From: Cyanophora paradoxa
Taxonomy: Eukaryota; Glaucocystophyceae; Cyanophorales; Cyanophoraceae
Assembly (NCBI GenBank): GCA_004431415.1
Contig: QPMI01000182.1
Location: 92,235-156,234, forward strand
Reading direction: 5' to 3'
Length of the DNA stretch: 64,000 nt
This document shows positions 31,851 to 43,849 of the stretch, in pieces (positions within the stretch are counted from its first letter, which is position 1; each line of letters starts with the position of its first letter). The translations under genes and the position numbers were made by a program. The notes beneath the pieces are model-generated. The model did no database searches. It was not told the DNA's origin and saw only the letters and a program-made list of their open reading frames with translations.

Positions 31851-31974
31851 GCCCGAGCGTAGGCGCAGCGCACCAGCAATCGCATACATACATGTCGGCG
31901 CAGCGGCCCTGGCCGTAAGGTAGCTAATATCGCACGGCGCAGCTGCAGCGCGTGCGTGCGACGTCGATGTCGAC

Positions 31975-31979
31975 CTGCT
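31975..31979 (+). repeat. Target-site duplication, left (CTGCT)
   Basis: CTGCT directly precedes the left LTR and recurs directly after the right LTR at 42,342-42,346. Confidence 0.85.
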
Positions 31980-32262
31980 TGTCGGATAGGAGGATTCCCA
32001 CCCGATTGGGCGCCCGCGCGGTCCAGCGCGGGGCCGGCTCCCTGTGCTGGAGCAGCTGTAGATGCAGGCTGGTGTATTCTCTGTGTACCCGGAAGACTAC
32101 TGACACTGTACCCCTAGGATAGGTAGAGGCAGGCCAGCGTAGGCTACCGCGAGGTAAACCTACAGGAAGAGAGACTATGCTAAGGCACCGTAGACTGCGT
32201 CAGGCACCAACTAGCTCTAGTCACTAAGTCACCGCAAGGCCAGGGAATCGAGCCATGCGACA
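31980..32262 (-). repeat. LTR (downstream LTR in inferred orientation)
   Basis: 283 bp, TG...CA, identical to 42,059-42,341 as read base by base. Confidence 0.9.
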
Positions 32263-32280
32263 ACTCCTCTTCCGCTGACG
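32263..32280 (-). promoter_or_regulatory. Polypurine-tract candidate
   Basis: Minus strand CAGCGGAAGAGGAGT immediately adjoins the LTR. Its 16-base core recurs three times near 34,103-34,297. Confidence 0.55.
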
Positions 32281-33563
32281 TCGCGTCCGCGCGACGTAGC
32301 CAGTCAAACCGTGACTCGGGTCGGCATAACCGCAAGAGAGCGTCCCCAACACCGCCAATGGGTGCGCCGCTCGAGGGCACCGACAGGCCCCAAGACGAGG
32401 AACCTGAGCCACAGCCCGGGGGCAGGAATGCAGACAGCTGCAGGCCAGGGAGAAGGCCAGGTAGATCCCGTCCAGGTCGATCCCGTCCAGGTCGTCCAGG
32501 TCGTGTGCAAGGCAAGGCAGGGTGAGGATGAGCATGCATATGCGTGCGTGCGTGCGATAAGCTCGGAAAGGGCAGAAAAGCATAAAAATCGCAGAAAGTG
32601 ATACTGGCCCGAAACTCGCTCCGTACGGCGAGCACCGCAGGAGAGGGGCACGGATGGGAAGTTTCACCGCCTCGGAAGAAAACAACGAGGAGGTATCCGG
32701 GCCACCCATCAGGCCCAACGAAAGAGCGGGGCACGATAGAGTGAGCCGCCGACTACACGCCTTTCTGGGGCCGTGCACCAACGAAGCCCCACTCTACCAC
32801 TCCTCTGAGCTCTAGGGCCCACGCTCCAGAAAAGGGAACGAAAGTCGTCAAGGAGCCAACACGCCACCGACCCACACTTGGCCCGACAAGACAGCGCAAG
32901 TGTGATCGGCCGACGTCTCCGAGAGAGGACAAGGCTGAGGCAAAGCTGGCAAAGAAATCTGCCCCCGCACCACATCTCACCACGATCACAGCGTCGCCCT
33001 CGGCATCCCTCCTGGGATCCTCGGCGCCGACAGTAGGGGCGAAGTATGGGTTTTGTTCAGGATGGTTGGTAGAGGTTCGCCCGTACCTCCGAGTACTCCA
33101 GTCCTCCGTCTTGACTCGCAATTGTTGACTTGAGCCTCCGATCTCGATCGCGATCCAAGGGCGGCCAGTTGTCGAGCGGCGACCGTACGCGTGGCCACGG
33201 GTGCACGCTCAGACGGCCGACCCTTGAGCCGCGCGGCGGTTAAGGGTAGCAACGTCAACGCTTCAACAATATCGATCCCGTGGCTTCACGCGCGCTAGCG
33301 TTAACGTTCCCATAGGGAATTGCGTAAGAAGCGCAGGGAGCGTAGGGAATGCATATATCTATGGCCTTGGACGAGATGGGGCGAGGACCCGAGACCGAGC
33401 CCTCGTTCTCGCGGTGTGCATGGCAGCGCTTGCGCTCGGCTGCTGGCGATGAAGCCAGACGACGATGCTCAAGATGGACGTGGCCATCGTCAAGACATGG
33501 CACGCGTGCTGGCCGCGAAACCCATCGGTCGTTCCTTAGGCCTGGTCTTCCTGTGATCTGGCT

Positions 33564-33932
33564 CTAGCCAGGCTCGTTGACGAGCTTGACGGACCATGAT
33601 CGCAGGAAGGGGTGCTGCAGCGATCCGTGAGACTGCATGTTCACGGTGCCGAGACCCTCGAGATATTGGGAGTCCTGTTTGCGCATAGCCGCATCGTTAC
33701 ACGGCATGCAGTCGGCCGCTGAGATCCGATTCCGTTCCTTAAAATGCCGCATCAGTGAGTAGTGAGAACGGTGCACTGGCCGTAGCTGGGCTCTCAAGCT
33801 CTGTCGAAACAGCACTTGCCAGTCCGTTCCGGACACGGTCACCGGCAGTGCGCGTGACAACAGGGCCTGAGGGCCGTCAGCCCCAGTAGCACCGCCACCG
33901 ATGGGTTTCTGAGGCGGAGGGTGGTCCGCCAA
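33564..33932 (-). CDS. Possible ORF inside the LTR element
   Basis: About 120 residues in the element's inferred sense direction, with protein-like composition (VSGTDWQVLFRQSLRAQLRP, SHYSLMRHFKERNRISAAD). No family is recognised. It could be a remnant of an element gene or chance. Confidence 0.25.
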   Translation of the reverse strand: MADHPPPQKPIGGGATGADGPQALLSRALPVTVSGTDWQVLFRQSLRAQLRPVHRSHYSLMRHFKERNRISAADCMPCNDAAMRKQDSQYLEGLGTVNMQSHGSLQHPFLRSWSVKLVNEPG

Positions 33933-34102
33933 GGGCGAGACCCGGATCCCGGCAAGCCGCCGTGTGAGAAGGCCTCAGGGCGGTTGCAGTTTGGCTAGGT
34001 TCAGTCGACGTCGCTCAGCCTACGCTCAGCCTACGGACCGCAGCTCCAATCCGTAGCCGGCGCGACTGTGCATGCACACTCGAGTCTGACTCAGTGATCC
34101 CG

Positions 34103-34297
34103 ACTCCTCTTCCGCTGAAGAGGGAAAGTCGGGGCGTGCCATGGTGGCAGGCACACGCCAATCGGGGAGGTGCTCTGGCGTCTGGCCAGGGGCAGCCTTC
34201 TGCTGGGGCGCCGGTGTACGTACTCCTCTTCCGCTGAAGAGCGGAAGCGGGTGTCTGTGCACGTACACGTACTCCTCTTCCGCTGAAGAGCGGAAGC
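34103..34297. repeat. Three copies of the PPT-like 16-mer with hairpins
   Basis: ACTCCTCTTCCGCTGA occurs at 34,103, 34,222 and 34,271, identical to the sequence abutting the LTR at 32,263. In the last two copies it is followed by AGAGCGGAAG, so CTTCCGCT and AGCGGAAG form an 8-bp stem with a four-base loop. Confidence 0.7.
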
Positions 34298-34984
34298 CGT
34301 AGCACAGCGAACTGCTCTCGATACCACCCCCCTTCGGTGAAGCACCGTCCCGGTGCTCCACCTTCGAGGTTTCATTTGGATTTGCGAAAACTCTGGCCCT
34401 CTGGAGCCACGAGGGCCCGTGCGCGTGAATGGATCGGGGCGGCGTTATTCGCCGAAGAAATTCGCGAATGCAGCTCGAAAGTACGGTGCCATGGCGTGGC
34501 AATGCACAACCACGACCGTCTCTCTTTCCCGATCGCGAGCTGCAGCTGCTTTCTAGCTTTTAAGCTCTTCGCGATCCAAGCTCACGTGACCCGCGGATAC
34601 GGGGTCTTCGGTTTGAATTGGGCCCAGGGTGTGGCCGATCGCGATTGCGGAGGCCGGTTACGTATATGTATATGTATACGTACTACGGTAAACGCCAGGC
34701 GCATCGAAGGGCTCGTCGTTTCGCCAAGTTGCGATTAAATCGAGTGCCGCTCTGTCGGGCTCAAACACGTCGAGCGTCGAGCTCGAGGGGATCGAGGCTT
34801 GAGTGCACGCACGTCAGTCAAGCTTTCAGAACACGGCGCCGGCTTTGCATAGCATAGCGCTTGCAATCGGCTGCATGTGCCAGTGTGCCTGCGGCTTGTG
34901 GCGTTGGTCATGACCCGTGCCAGAGACAGCGCTTCCACGTTTCGCGGCTGCGGGCCAGGCGTTGCGGGCTAAACCTTCAGGGGC

Positions 34985-35170
34985 GCGCCACTGCCGGGAA
35001 TAAGATCCTGGGTCGCCGCCGTCGGGTGCGAAATCGATAACTGTATCGAGTTCGGTCCCACGCTTATTTGTGTGCGCAAATGGCTGAGCTGCGGGGCAGA
35101 ATTTAAGGTCCGCCGCGCCACTGCCGGGAATAAGATCCCGGGCCGGCCGCAGGAGCGAAATCGCTCAGTA
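34985..35170 (+). repeat. Diverged direct repeat
   Basis: GCCACTGCCGGGAATAAGAT plus about 50 following bases occurs at about 34,989 and again at about 35,119. Confidence 0.6.
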
Positions 35171-35737
35171 GCGTATCGAACTCAAGGATCACGTGCACCG
35201 AGACGGGTCCCGGGCCTGTCCGCGCGACACTGTGACGGGGCATGCACAGGCGCCGCGTCTGCGCCACGGCGCGAAACTGCGTGCGCCGAGGCACCGGGCA
35301 GAATGCGAGCTTCACCGCCACCCGAGCACGAAATTTACGGTCGAGCTTGTAGCCTATACTGTGTAGGCTATAGCTACACCTCGTTTCCATGCCGCGGCGT
35401 TGTAGTGTGATCGCGAGATTGGATCGCAGGATCGCCGTAGCGCGATCGCGAGATTGGGCCGCAGCCACGTACGCGTGCACTTCGCGTCAGAGCCACACTT
35501 CGCTGAAGGCACACGTGGTGCATTGCCGAACTTGGGGGCCGTGCAGGGCTGCTGGCCATGGCCCCGAGGGCAGGCTGGACATGGTCGCGAAATCGCCACG
35601 CTCAAGCTCTGCGAAATTCGCCGCGCTCTGCTTGCAGGCAATGCGAGGCGAATCGCGGCTCGACACGGTCGAGGTCCGTCGGTCGCTGGGCCTGCGGCCG
35701 CGCCGGCGTGCACGCGTGCTTTCGAGTTCAACGATTC

Positions 35738-35766
35738 GAATTCGAATTCGAATTCGAATTCGAATT
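35738..35766. repeat. Short (GAATTC)n tract
   Basis: Five tandem hexanucleotide units. Confidence 0.8.
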
Positions 35767-38700
35767 TCGGAATCCTTTGAACGCAGTCGGCCGGCCGCGG
35801 GCCTAGGCCGGAGCAGGCTTGAGTTTTGACCCGCGATCGCTCGGTATGAGTAGCGAGTTTCCGAGCCTCGCTGCGAAAACCACGTGCGTTCAATTTTCGC
35901 GCACGTACGCGTGGACCATGATCGGTGTGATGGCATGCGCGTGCCGCAGTGCCACGGCACGTGAACGCCAGCTCAAGGCGGGTTGGACCCCATGCTGGCT
36001 GCTTCATAATCATGATCATGGCATGCGCCGGTCTACCGCCTCGCCACAGTGCGATCGCGTTTCGCGGGCCGCTGGGCAGGCTGCCAGGGCCATGTCGTGG
36101 TGCGAAAATCTAACTTTCGGCACTGCGGCAAGGCTAGCGCCACAGCTGGCGCTAGTGCAGCGAGGCCGGGCGCTGGGAGCCGCTGAGTTTGCCGCGGCCG
36201 GGCGAGCCGGTGCTCAGGGTTCCAATCGGAACGGCAGCACTGCTCTTGCAATGGACGGGCTATAGCTATAGCGCTGCCAGCGCCGCTCAGCCACCCTCGC
36301 CGCAGCGTTGCAGTGCGCCGCGGCGCGCGGCTCGGCGCGGATGCGTATGCCTGTCTCGGTGCTTTCGAATTCGACGGGTATCCAAGTGCCATGCGCGGTT
36401 CTGCACCTGTCCGACGGTCGTCCCGAATTCGAACCCCGGTCCGGTGGCTTCGAATTCGCCAGTCACCGTCCCGCGAATTGTGTGGCTACAGCTGACGGGC
36501 CGGGCCGTCGATGCATCGATCGAGGCTTGTCCGACGGTCCGTGCCACAGCTGGCCAGGGTCCGGGCTCGAGGCTCAGGGCTGCGGCGCAGCCTCGGAGGG
36601 GACTGCAGGCACGGGCATCGAAGTCCCGTTGCTCCGCAGTGTCATCATCTGATATTGATGAAGCGGGCCGGGGCGAGGCTCGAGCTCGCGCTGCGGCCCG
36701 ACGTTTTCGCGGTGCTCATGACCAAGGCCCGAACTCACGGCCGCGCTGCGTGCGCCTTCCGGCCCGCGGGGCCAGATGCTCAATCAGTGAGAGCGGTACT
36801 AGTGTCTCGGCGGGCTCAGCGAGCTCGCGGCCGGGGCGGTTTTCGCCGCTTTTAGCCCGTAGCTTCGCCAACCTAGAGCGCCAGCCTCGAGTTCGGGCAC
36901 GGCCCGGCGGCGAAGCTGAAGTTGCTGAACTCGAGCTTAGGCTTTGAGAGACAAGCTCAGAGCAGAACTCGCCGAGTCGGCATCGGCCGTGACCAGATCT
37001 AGGGCCTTAAAGCTCGACGGTCTCATCGCGATCGTCTGCCCGGCCGCGGGCCGGCGACGGGTTTTCGCGAGGCCGAGGCTCGCCGCGAATTCGCTGAGCT
37101 CCGGCGACTCGGCGAGACGCCAGCTCAGCGGCTGACAGGCGAGCTATGACCGCCGAGCCGGCGCCCAGGCCCAGGCCTAGGCCGCCTCGGGGCTCGCGGG
37201 GCCCGGCCCGGGGCCGTACGCCCAGGACGCCCATATGCTTCAGGTGAAGGCGTGCGCAATCAGACATCGATTATCGCCGAGTCGGCTCGGACTCTCGGCT
37301 GCAGGCTCTCGGATATCGATTCGCCATATCGCCGAGCCGATTGTCTTGGATGCACGCAAAAATTGGACGCGGATCCGCTACGTATACGCCCTTAACAGCT
37401 TGCTGGCGCTGGCCGAGGCCTTCGGGCAGCCTTCGGGCAAGCCTTCAGGCTGGCCGAGGCCTTCGGGCATCCGCTACGCCTTTGTCATCGGCAAGCCTTC
37501 GGGCAGCCTAGGCCTGGCACCACCGTGGCACGGAGGCGCCAGCTCGAGAGAGCCTCGGGGCCGCAGTTGCAATCGCATTTGAGGCGCCGCGGCGAGCGGT
37601 TTCATCTGCTTGCCGCAGTGCGCAGCCTCTCGCATCCGGCGTCCGCTGGGCCACTATAGCTAGCAGCGCCCGCGGCCAAACACCGATCGGATCCGAGCTC
37701 GGAATTTCGAGGCTAGGTGGCGCTCATGATCAGGCCTGCAGCTGGGACTGGGGCCACCAGCTGCAGGCTGGGCCGCAAGGCCTATGATCATGATCAGCTG
37801 GCCCGTACGCGTGGCCAGTGCACGTGGGGCCGCGGATTCACTGGGTCCCGCGGGCCGGCCCGGAGCGCCGGGCCTCATGATTGAGACCGTGCGCGTGACC
37901 GTGGCTAACGAGTGCCGAGGTGCCGCAGTGCTAGGCGTCGGCGGGCTGAATCAGGGCCACGGTTTGAGTTCGAAACGGCACTCGCGTGGCCGCGTGATCG
38001 CGACTTTCGGCGCCCGCCGGCCACGGGTTGGGAGTCTTGGGACCTAGTTTCGCGCTCGGTCGCGAAAATATGCCGCTAGCGCTGGGGCGGCGGGCGCAGG
38101 CTTAAGAGGACGGCTGCAGCGGGGTTGCGTTCGAGGAGGCTCAGGGCGCCGGCGCCGGCGGTTACGTCCGGCGGTCGGCTTGTGCAGCCTCGCGCGTCCC
38201 GAGTCCGGCGGCCACTCAGCGGCCAGGTCGCCAGCACCGCCGTGGTGCTCGCAGCCAAGCGCGCGCCTATTCGGCGAGGGTGATGCGCCCGGCGGCCGGG
38301 CCTCGAGCTCGCCGATCGATATTGCGAGTCGATCGTGGCCGCGGCTGCGCACGCGATCGCGAGGTTCCGGCGCTGTACATGCGCCCGGGCTCGCAGGGCA
38401 TTCGCTAGATCTCCGAGGCTCATGACCAGCCGCTGAGCCCCAGGCCGCGCTACTGGGCCAGGGCCGCGGGTTGCAGGAGCTCAAGCGGCAGCTTGGGGGG
38501 CCGAGGAGGCTTTTCGCTTCGAATTAGCTGCCACGGGCCGGGTGCCACGGCGCGGGGTAGTCAGCGCTAGCTGCAGTTGCGATCTGAGTCCGTGCCCAGC
38601 TGCCGCAGTCACTGAGTGCAGCTGCAGCTGCAGCCGAGTTCGGTTTGCGAATGCAAAGCGATTTGCAGCCCGCGAAGCGCGTGGCCGCTGGGTTGTGGGG

Positions 38701-40742
38701 CCCTGGCCAGGAATCGAAGCCGCAGGGGACAGGCTTGGCGCGCGAGGCGCCGCCAGCGGCTGGGCCTTAAGCTTGTAGGGATCCGTGCTTGGACCCGTGC
38801 TTGCTGGGCGTTGCAATTGGATCCGTGCTTGCAACGCCGATCGGCAGCTGCAGCTGTGCACGCAGCGGCAGGCGACGCCAGCACGGCGCCGTCGGAGTCA
38901 TTCGAATTTCGCATGCTTCACCGCAAGAAAACTCGTAGGGGTCGAAGGCAAGGGGCCTCCGCGGCCGAGCTCGAGGCTCGTGCGGGGTGAATTTCCCGGT
39001 TTCGCGGGCCGGATCATCGGATCCCCGAAGGGCCCTGCTGCGAAAACGGTATACCATGATAGCCCGGCGGATAAGCAGTACGCTGGCAGCTCGCGCTACG
39101 GCGGCACTGCGAAAAGCGATTTGAAGTGCACCGTACGCGTGGCACGCCGAGGGCGAGCCATGGGCCTCGCTATAGACCCTGGCGGCGGCTGCTGCCCAGC
39201 CGTGGGTACAATTCGACGGCCGTGCGGGGCACTGGCGTAATGATCGGCCCGGCGGCACTTGGCGGCATGCACGCCCAACTTGGCGATCATCGGATCGCGA
39301 GCCACGGAGCCCAAGTTCAAGGCTATGAGTGCGAGAGGGGCGTCTTGTGTGCGACCTCTAGATCTAGATCCGATGATCTGAGACTCGAGATCCGGGCCGG
39401 TCACAGGCTCAGCTGTAACGCGGCTTGCAGCCTCAAGGCTTCATGGCCTATAGCTAGGCTTGGTGGCTGAACCTGGGCCGCAGCGGCGACTCTCCCAGCG
39501 AGCTCGAGCTTGAGCCGGCCGGCTTCCCCGCGGCCGGCGCTGACGCTCGTGGCCAGAAGCTTGAGCGAGCCCGGGCTGGTGTTTGAGCCCACGAGAAAGC
39601 AGCGGCAGCCTGCAGGCAGGTACCCGGTGATGTCCCGGAGCGAGAACCGGAGCTTCTGAAAAGCCTTTGAAGCTCAGCGGCTCGTGCGAACAGCAAGCTC
39701 AGATGGGCTTCATGATCAGGCTAGGGTCCGCTCTCCGAGGGCCCAGGCCCTGAGGGCTCGGGGACTGAGCTGTGCCTACAGTAGCATGTGCAGTGTAATT
39801 AAGGCTAGCGCTGGAGCCGGGGTCGCCCCGTAGCTAGAGCCTTGAATTCGAAGGCACGTCGCTGGGCCGCGCGCGCAGCCGGGCCACGAGCTCGAGCTCG
39901 CAATCGAGCCTTTGATTTTGCGGCTTGCCCTGTTTGCCCTCACGGCGTCCACTCCCCCTTCTTGCTAGCACCGTCCGCGGTGCTTGCAATAGAATCTTGG
40001 AGAGAATTCAAGGCGGTGATGCCACTTTTAGCGCGCAGCCTGGCAGCGTGAGGCCTAGGGCCGGCTGCCGCGGCTCATGATCAGCAGCTGGTGGTCGCGG
40101 CCGGGCCGCGGGATTCACGCCTAGTAGGCCTTGGGCTGGAGCCGGAGCTAGCGCTCGAGCTTGCAATTGGGCCTCGATCGATCGCGAGCTCTGTCGACGT
40201 CTCCAGGCTTTTGTTTTGCAGCCTTGCCATGCATATGGCAGTACTGGTTGTACATGTGTTCCTGAGCAGCTAGCCGTGGAGCCTGCCAGGCTGCAGCGGC
40301 ATGCACGCAGCTCATGATCAGCGGCTGGCATGCATATGCTCCGGATCTGGATCAGAGCTAGGCTCATGCATATGATCAGTGATCAGGGCCGAACTGATCA
40401 TGAGTCACCGGTGTACCAGGCGCCGGATAGCTCAGAAATTGCAATTGCAATTGGGCGAGGCCTGCATGCGCAGCTGATCATCTCGCGCGGCGCGGTCACC
40501 GGGTCACGAGCGCTGCGCGCTGGTCGGCGTGAATTCGAAAAAGCCTCGAGCTCGGAGCTCGAGCTCGTGATCTCAGTGTTCTGGCCAAGAGTCTGCACTA
40601 GCTATAGAGTACAGAGGACATTCTTCACACAAAATTCCGGGGGACATTCTTCACACGAAAAGCTCGCAGCGTAAAGCCAAGCTTATCGCGCAGAATGTCC
40701 ACGCTCGGATTCCAGCGTCCTCGCCGTCCACGGTCGAGCACA

Positions 40743-40987
40743 CCCTTTCAAGAAGACAGGCTCACTACGCAGTAGTAGAGCGCTGCTTCGGGTGGCTAGC
40801 GATGCAGCGGTGACTCGAGCAGTCTGCCTCGGTCCCGGTTCGCTTTCTCTCATCTCCATCGTCGGCTGATCAAGCACGCCCTTTCAAGAAGACAGGCTCA
40901 CTACGCAGTAGTAGAGCGCTGCTTCGGGCGGCTAGCGATGCAGCGGTGACTCGAGCAGTCTGCCTCGGTCCCGGTTCGCTTTCTCTC
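40743..40987 (+). repeat. Two direct copies, period 136 bp
   Basis: About 110 bases starting CCTTTCAAGAAGACAGGCTC are repeated almost exactly after 136 bp. Confidence 0.8.
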
Positions 40988-41261
40988 CGGCCGTCGCTCG
41001 GTGCCGCAGGCAGCCGAGGTGAGCAAGCTCACATCGCACGAAACCGGAGCAATCTGCCCCCGGATCGTGTTTGCGCTTTATTTGCGAGAGCAGCACGCCC
41101 CAGTCGTAACCGCGCTGAGCCAGAACCTCAGCCCGCGGCCGTGGGCGCCAGGCTAAGCCACGCGGCTGCCCCACGTCTCCTCCGCTGAAAGATCTGCGTG
41201 CGAGCGGCTCGCCGGGCTCTATAGGTGGCCGGCGGCCGCCCGCGCTTAGTGCCGCGCGGCG

Positions 41262-41550
41262 CGAGCGAGGTCCGCGGCCGACCCCAGCAGATCAAATCTG
41301 CCGACCCCAGCAGATCAAATCTCACGGGCGAGGCGCGGCGCGCACCCCGGGAGGCCGAGCGCGTGCGCAGCGACAGCACGGGCCATGATGAACTCGGGCG
41401 CGGAGCGAGCGAGGTCCGCGGCCGACCCAGCAGATCAAATCTGCCGACCCCAGCAGATCAAATCTCACGGGCGAGGCGCGGCGCGCACCCCGGGAGGCCG
41501 TGCGCGTGCGCAGCGACAGCACAGGCCATGATGAACTCGGGCGCGGAGCG
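41262..41550 (+). repeat. Two direct copies, period 144 bp
   Basis: The unit begins GCGAGCGAGGTCCGCGG. Each unit contains an internal duplicate of GACCCCAGCAGATCAAATCT. Confidence 0.8.
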
Positions 41551-42058
41551 CCGGGCTCGGGTGCAAGGCTCGCGAGGGCCAGCACGGCCGATCGACCAGG
41601 CTCGATGTACGCCTCGGTCTTGGGCGAGGCTCGCGGGTCGCCGGTCATCGTACAGGTCTTCTTTCGTCTGCGCGAGGCCGTGCGCGCGGCGCGGCGCCGC
41701 AGGGGGCGCGTACTAGCATGGGCATCGAGGTTGTCCCTCCGAGATCCGGACAAGATCTGCGACGTCCGTCGGCGAGGGCGACGGGAGGGCGCGTCCGACC
41801 GCATTTAGCAGTTCTCAAGAGCTAGTTCTACGTTTTCGGTGAGCTGACGGAGAGCCTGCCGGCTCGCTGTGGCTGATCGCTGTGTGCGTCCCGATCGCAT
41901 GCCGATCCGGGCTCGCCGGTGCGCGGGGGTCGCCGATCGACGCTGAAATGATGTTCTAGAGCTACTGTCGATGCGCCCGCATCGCTGCTGGTCGCCGATC
42001 GTGCCGGGCTGATGTTGACGATGAACTGCCCACGGGTTGCTCCGTAGGCAGTGGCGCC

Positions 42059-42341
42059 TGTCGGATAGGAGGATTCCCACCCGATTGGGCGCCCGCGCGG
42101 TCCAGCGCGGGGCCGGCTCCCTGTGCTGGAGCAGCTGTAGATGCAGGCTGGTGTATTCTCTGTGTACCCGGAAGACTACTGACACTGTACCCCTAGGATA
42201 GGTAGAGGCAGGCCAGCGTAGGCTACCGCGAGGTAAACCTACAGGAAGAGAGACTATGCTAAGGCACCGTAGACTGCGTCAGGCACCAACTAGCTCTAGT
42301 CACTAAGTCACCGCAAGGCCAGGGAATCGAGCCATGCGACA
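42059..42341 (-). repeat. LTR (upstream LTR in inferred orientation)
   Basis: 283 bp, identical to 31,980-32,262. It would carry the element promoter; no obvious TATA box is visible on the minus strand. Confidence 0.9.
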
Positions 42342-42346
42342 CTGCT
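42342..42346 (+). repeat. Target-site duplication, right (CTGCT)
   Basis: Matches the left copy at 31,975-31,979. Confidence 0.85.
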
Positions 42347-43085
42347 GTAAAATTCGATATATATGCGCATGCGGATTTTCCTTTCGAATTCTCTCATATA
42401 TATGCATATATATATATATATACGCATTTCGAATTCTCTCAATTTCGGGGTTCTACAGAGAATGAATATTGAGAGGAGAGCCTGAAATTAAAGAGACGGC
42501 CAGGGTTGTTGCGGTCAGGCGCTAAAAAGGATCGAATTCGACTGCAGCCCCGGTTCCCGGGGTCCGGCGCGTGCCAGAAGCATGCAAAACGCTTAATTTA
42601 CATCCAACATGCATACTGTATCGATGCGCGCGCGCGCCGCCGCGTGCGCGCACGGAAAGGTCGATGGGAGAGTGCACAATCGCATTTTTCTGGAGTTCAC
42701 CGTCTCGCGCTGCGCCGGCGCTCAAAGCCGGATTTCGGGGCGGCGCAGGCTTTGTTTAGTCTATGCGCATCTCAGAGTCTGTGTGTATTGCTCTCGCGTG
42801 CCACGGTGTTGGGGGACAGGAATCGACTGGCCTATGCCTGTGGATCAAATTTTCGAATGACTCCGCCGCGGATCGACTCCAAATTTTCGGGGTGACGGCG
42901 AGCTTGAATTCGACCTTTCCAGCGCTAGAGTAACGTTTTCGAGCATGCGCTGCATCGCTCGCAGTGCTCGCTGCGGCGCCGGGTTGCGTCGCGGGGCGGC
43001 TTGAAATTTTCCAGGGTCCCACCTTCGTTGCCAGTCGAGGGTGGAGGCGGTTCAAATACCCGCCTGAGAACTTCCGATTGCGGTG

Positions 43086-43155
43086 GCAATTTTAGCCTAG
43101 CGGTTAGTGTTCTCGGTTCCTGAGCCGAAGACCCGGGTTCGACTTAGGGGAGGAG
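43086..43155 (+). pseudogene. tRNA-like pol III segment (degenerate)
   Basis: An A-box-like TTAGCCTAGCGGTTAGTG and a B-box-like GGGTTCGACT lie at tRNA spacing, with an anticodon-arm-like TCGG/CCGA pairing between them. The T-stem 3' strand and acceptor arm do not pair, so it is a decayed tRNA or a SINE head rather than a working tRNA gene. Confidence 0.35.
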
Positions 43156-43504
43156 GATTCCTTCCTGAGGGCACGCGCGCGACACGGACAGGGCGCCGTG
43201 CGGGCACCGCGGCCGATAGGCCTAGGACTGAATGTGTCATCCTCGTGGTGGATCGCGAGAGGGGAACAGTTAGGGCTCGAGGGCTTAACTCGTGCGATTG
43301 CGTCGAGGCACCAATAGGACCGAACGTGCGCTAGTCATCGAGGTGGGGGAGGTATATATATATATATGATTTCTTGGAAATAGGCCATGGATGTGACACA
43401 GGTGGAAGCTTGAGTGGTGGATGGGAATTTGAGAGAAATGGGTGTCGCGATTTCGAATCCCGGCGGGAACCGTTTTCCTGAGACCGAAAATTTATGGGGG
43501 GGGC

Positions 43505-43646
<142 letters not shown>

Positions 43647-43849
43647 TCGCACGTACTCGTGATCATATGATCAGTTTGAGTGCATGTTCCAGGTCTGCAT
43701 GCAGCTGGCGCCGGCTGCGCGATCGCGAGCGCACTGGAATTTGACGCTAGCGCTATAGCTATCATAGTGTACGTACAGCTATGGGCCGATGGCCGATGCG
43801 AAGGAAGCTATTGGAAAAGAGACGAATTACAGAAGCAGATTCGAATTTG

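Larger units (their letters stand above)
31980..42341 (-). mobile_element. Complete 10.36-kb LTR retroelement, apparently non-autonomous
   Basis: Two 283-bp LTRs (31,980-32,262 and 42,059-42,341) read as identical. They start TG and end CA, and the whole is flanked by CTGCT on both sides. A purine run, GCGGAAGAGGAG on the minus strand, abuts the LTR at 32,263-32,280 and fits a polypurine tract, so transcription is probably on the minus strand, entering at 42,341. The base next to the other LTR (GGCGCCACTGCC on the minus strand) is the expected primer-binding position but matches no standard tRNA 3' end. I find no reverse transcriptase, protease, RNase H or integrase motif in 9.8 kb of interior. 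That points to a large retrotransposon derivative, mobilised by enzymes supplied elsewhere. Confidence 0.8.

Noticed and set aside
31980-42341. Two solo LTRs from separate insertions
   Set aside because: Neither copy has its own matching flanks, but the outer flanks of the pair match (CTGCT), so they are the two ends of one element.
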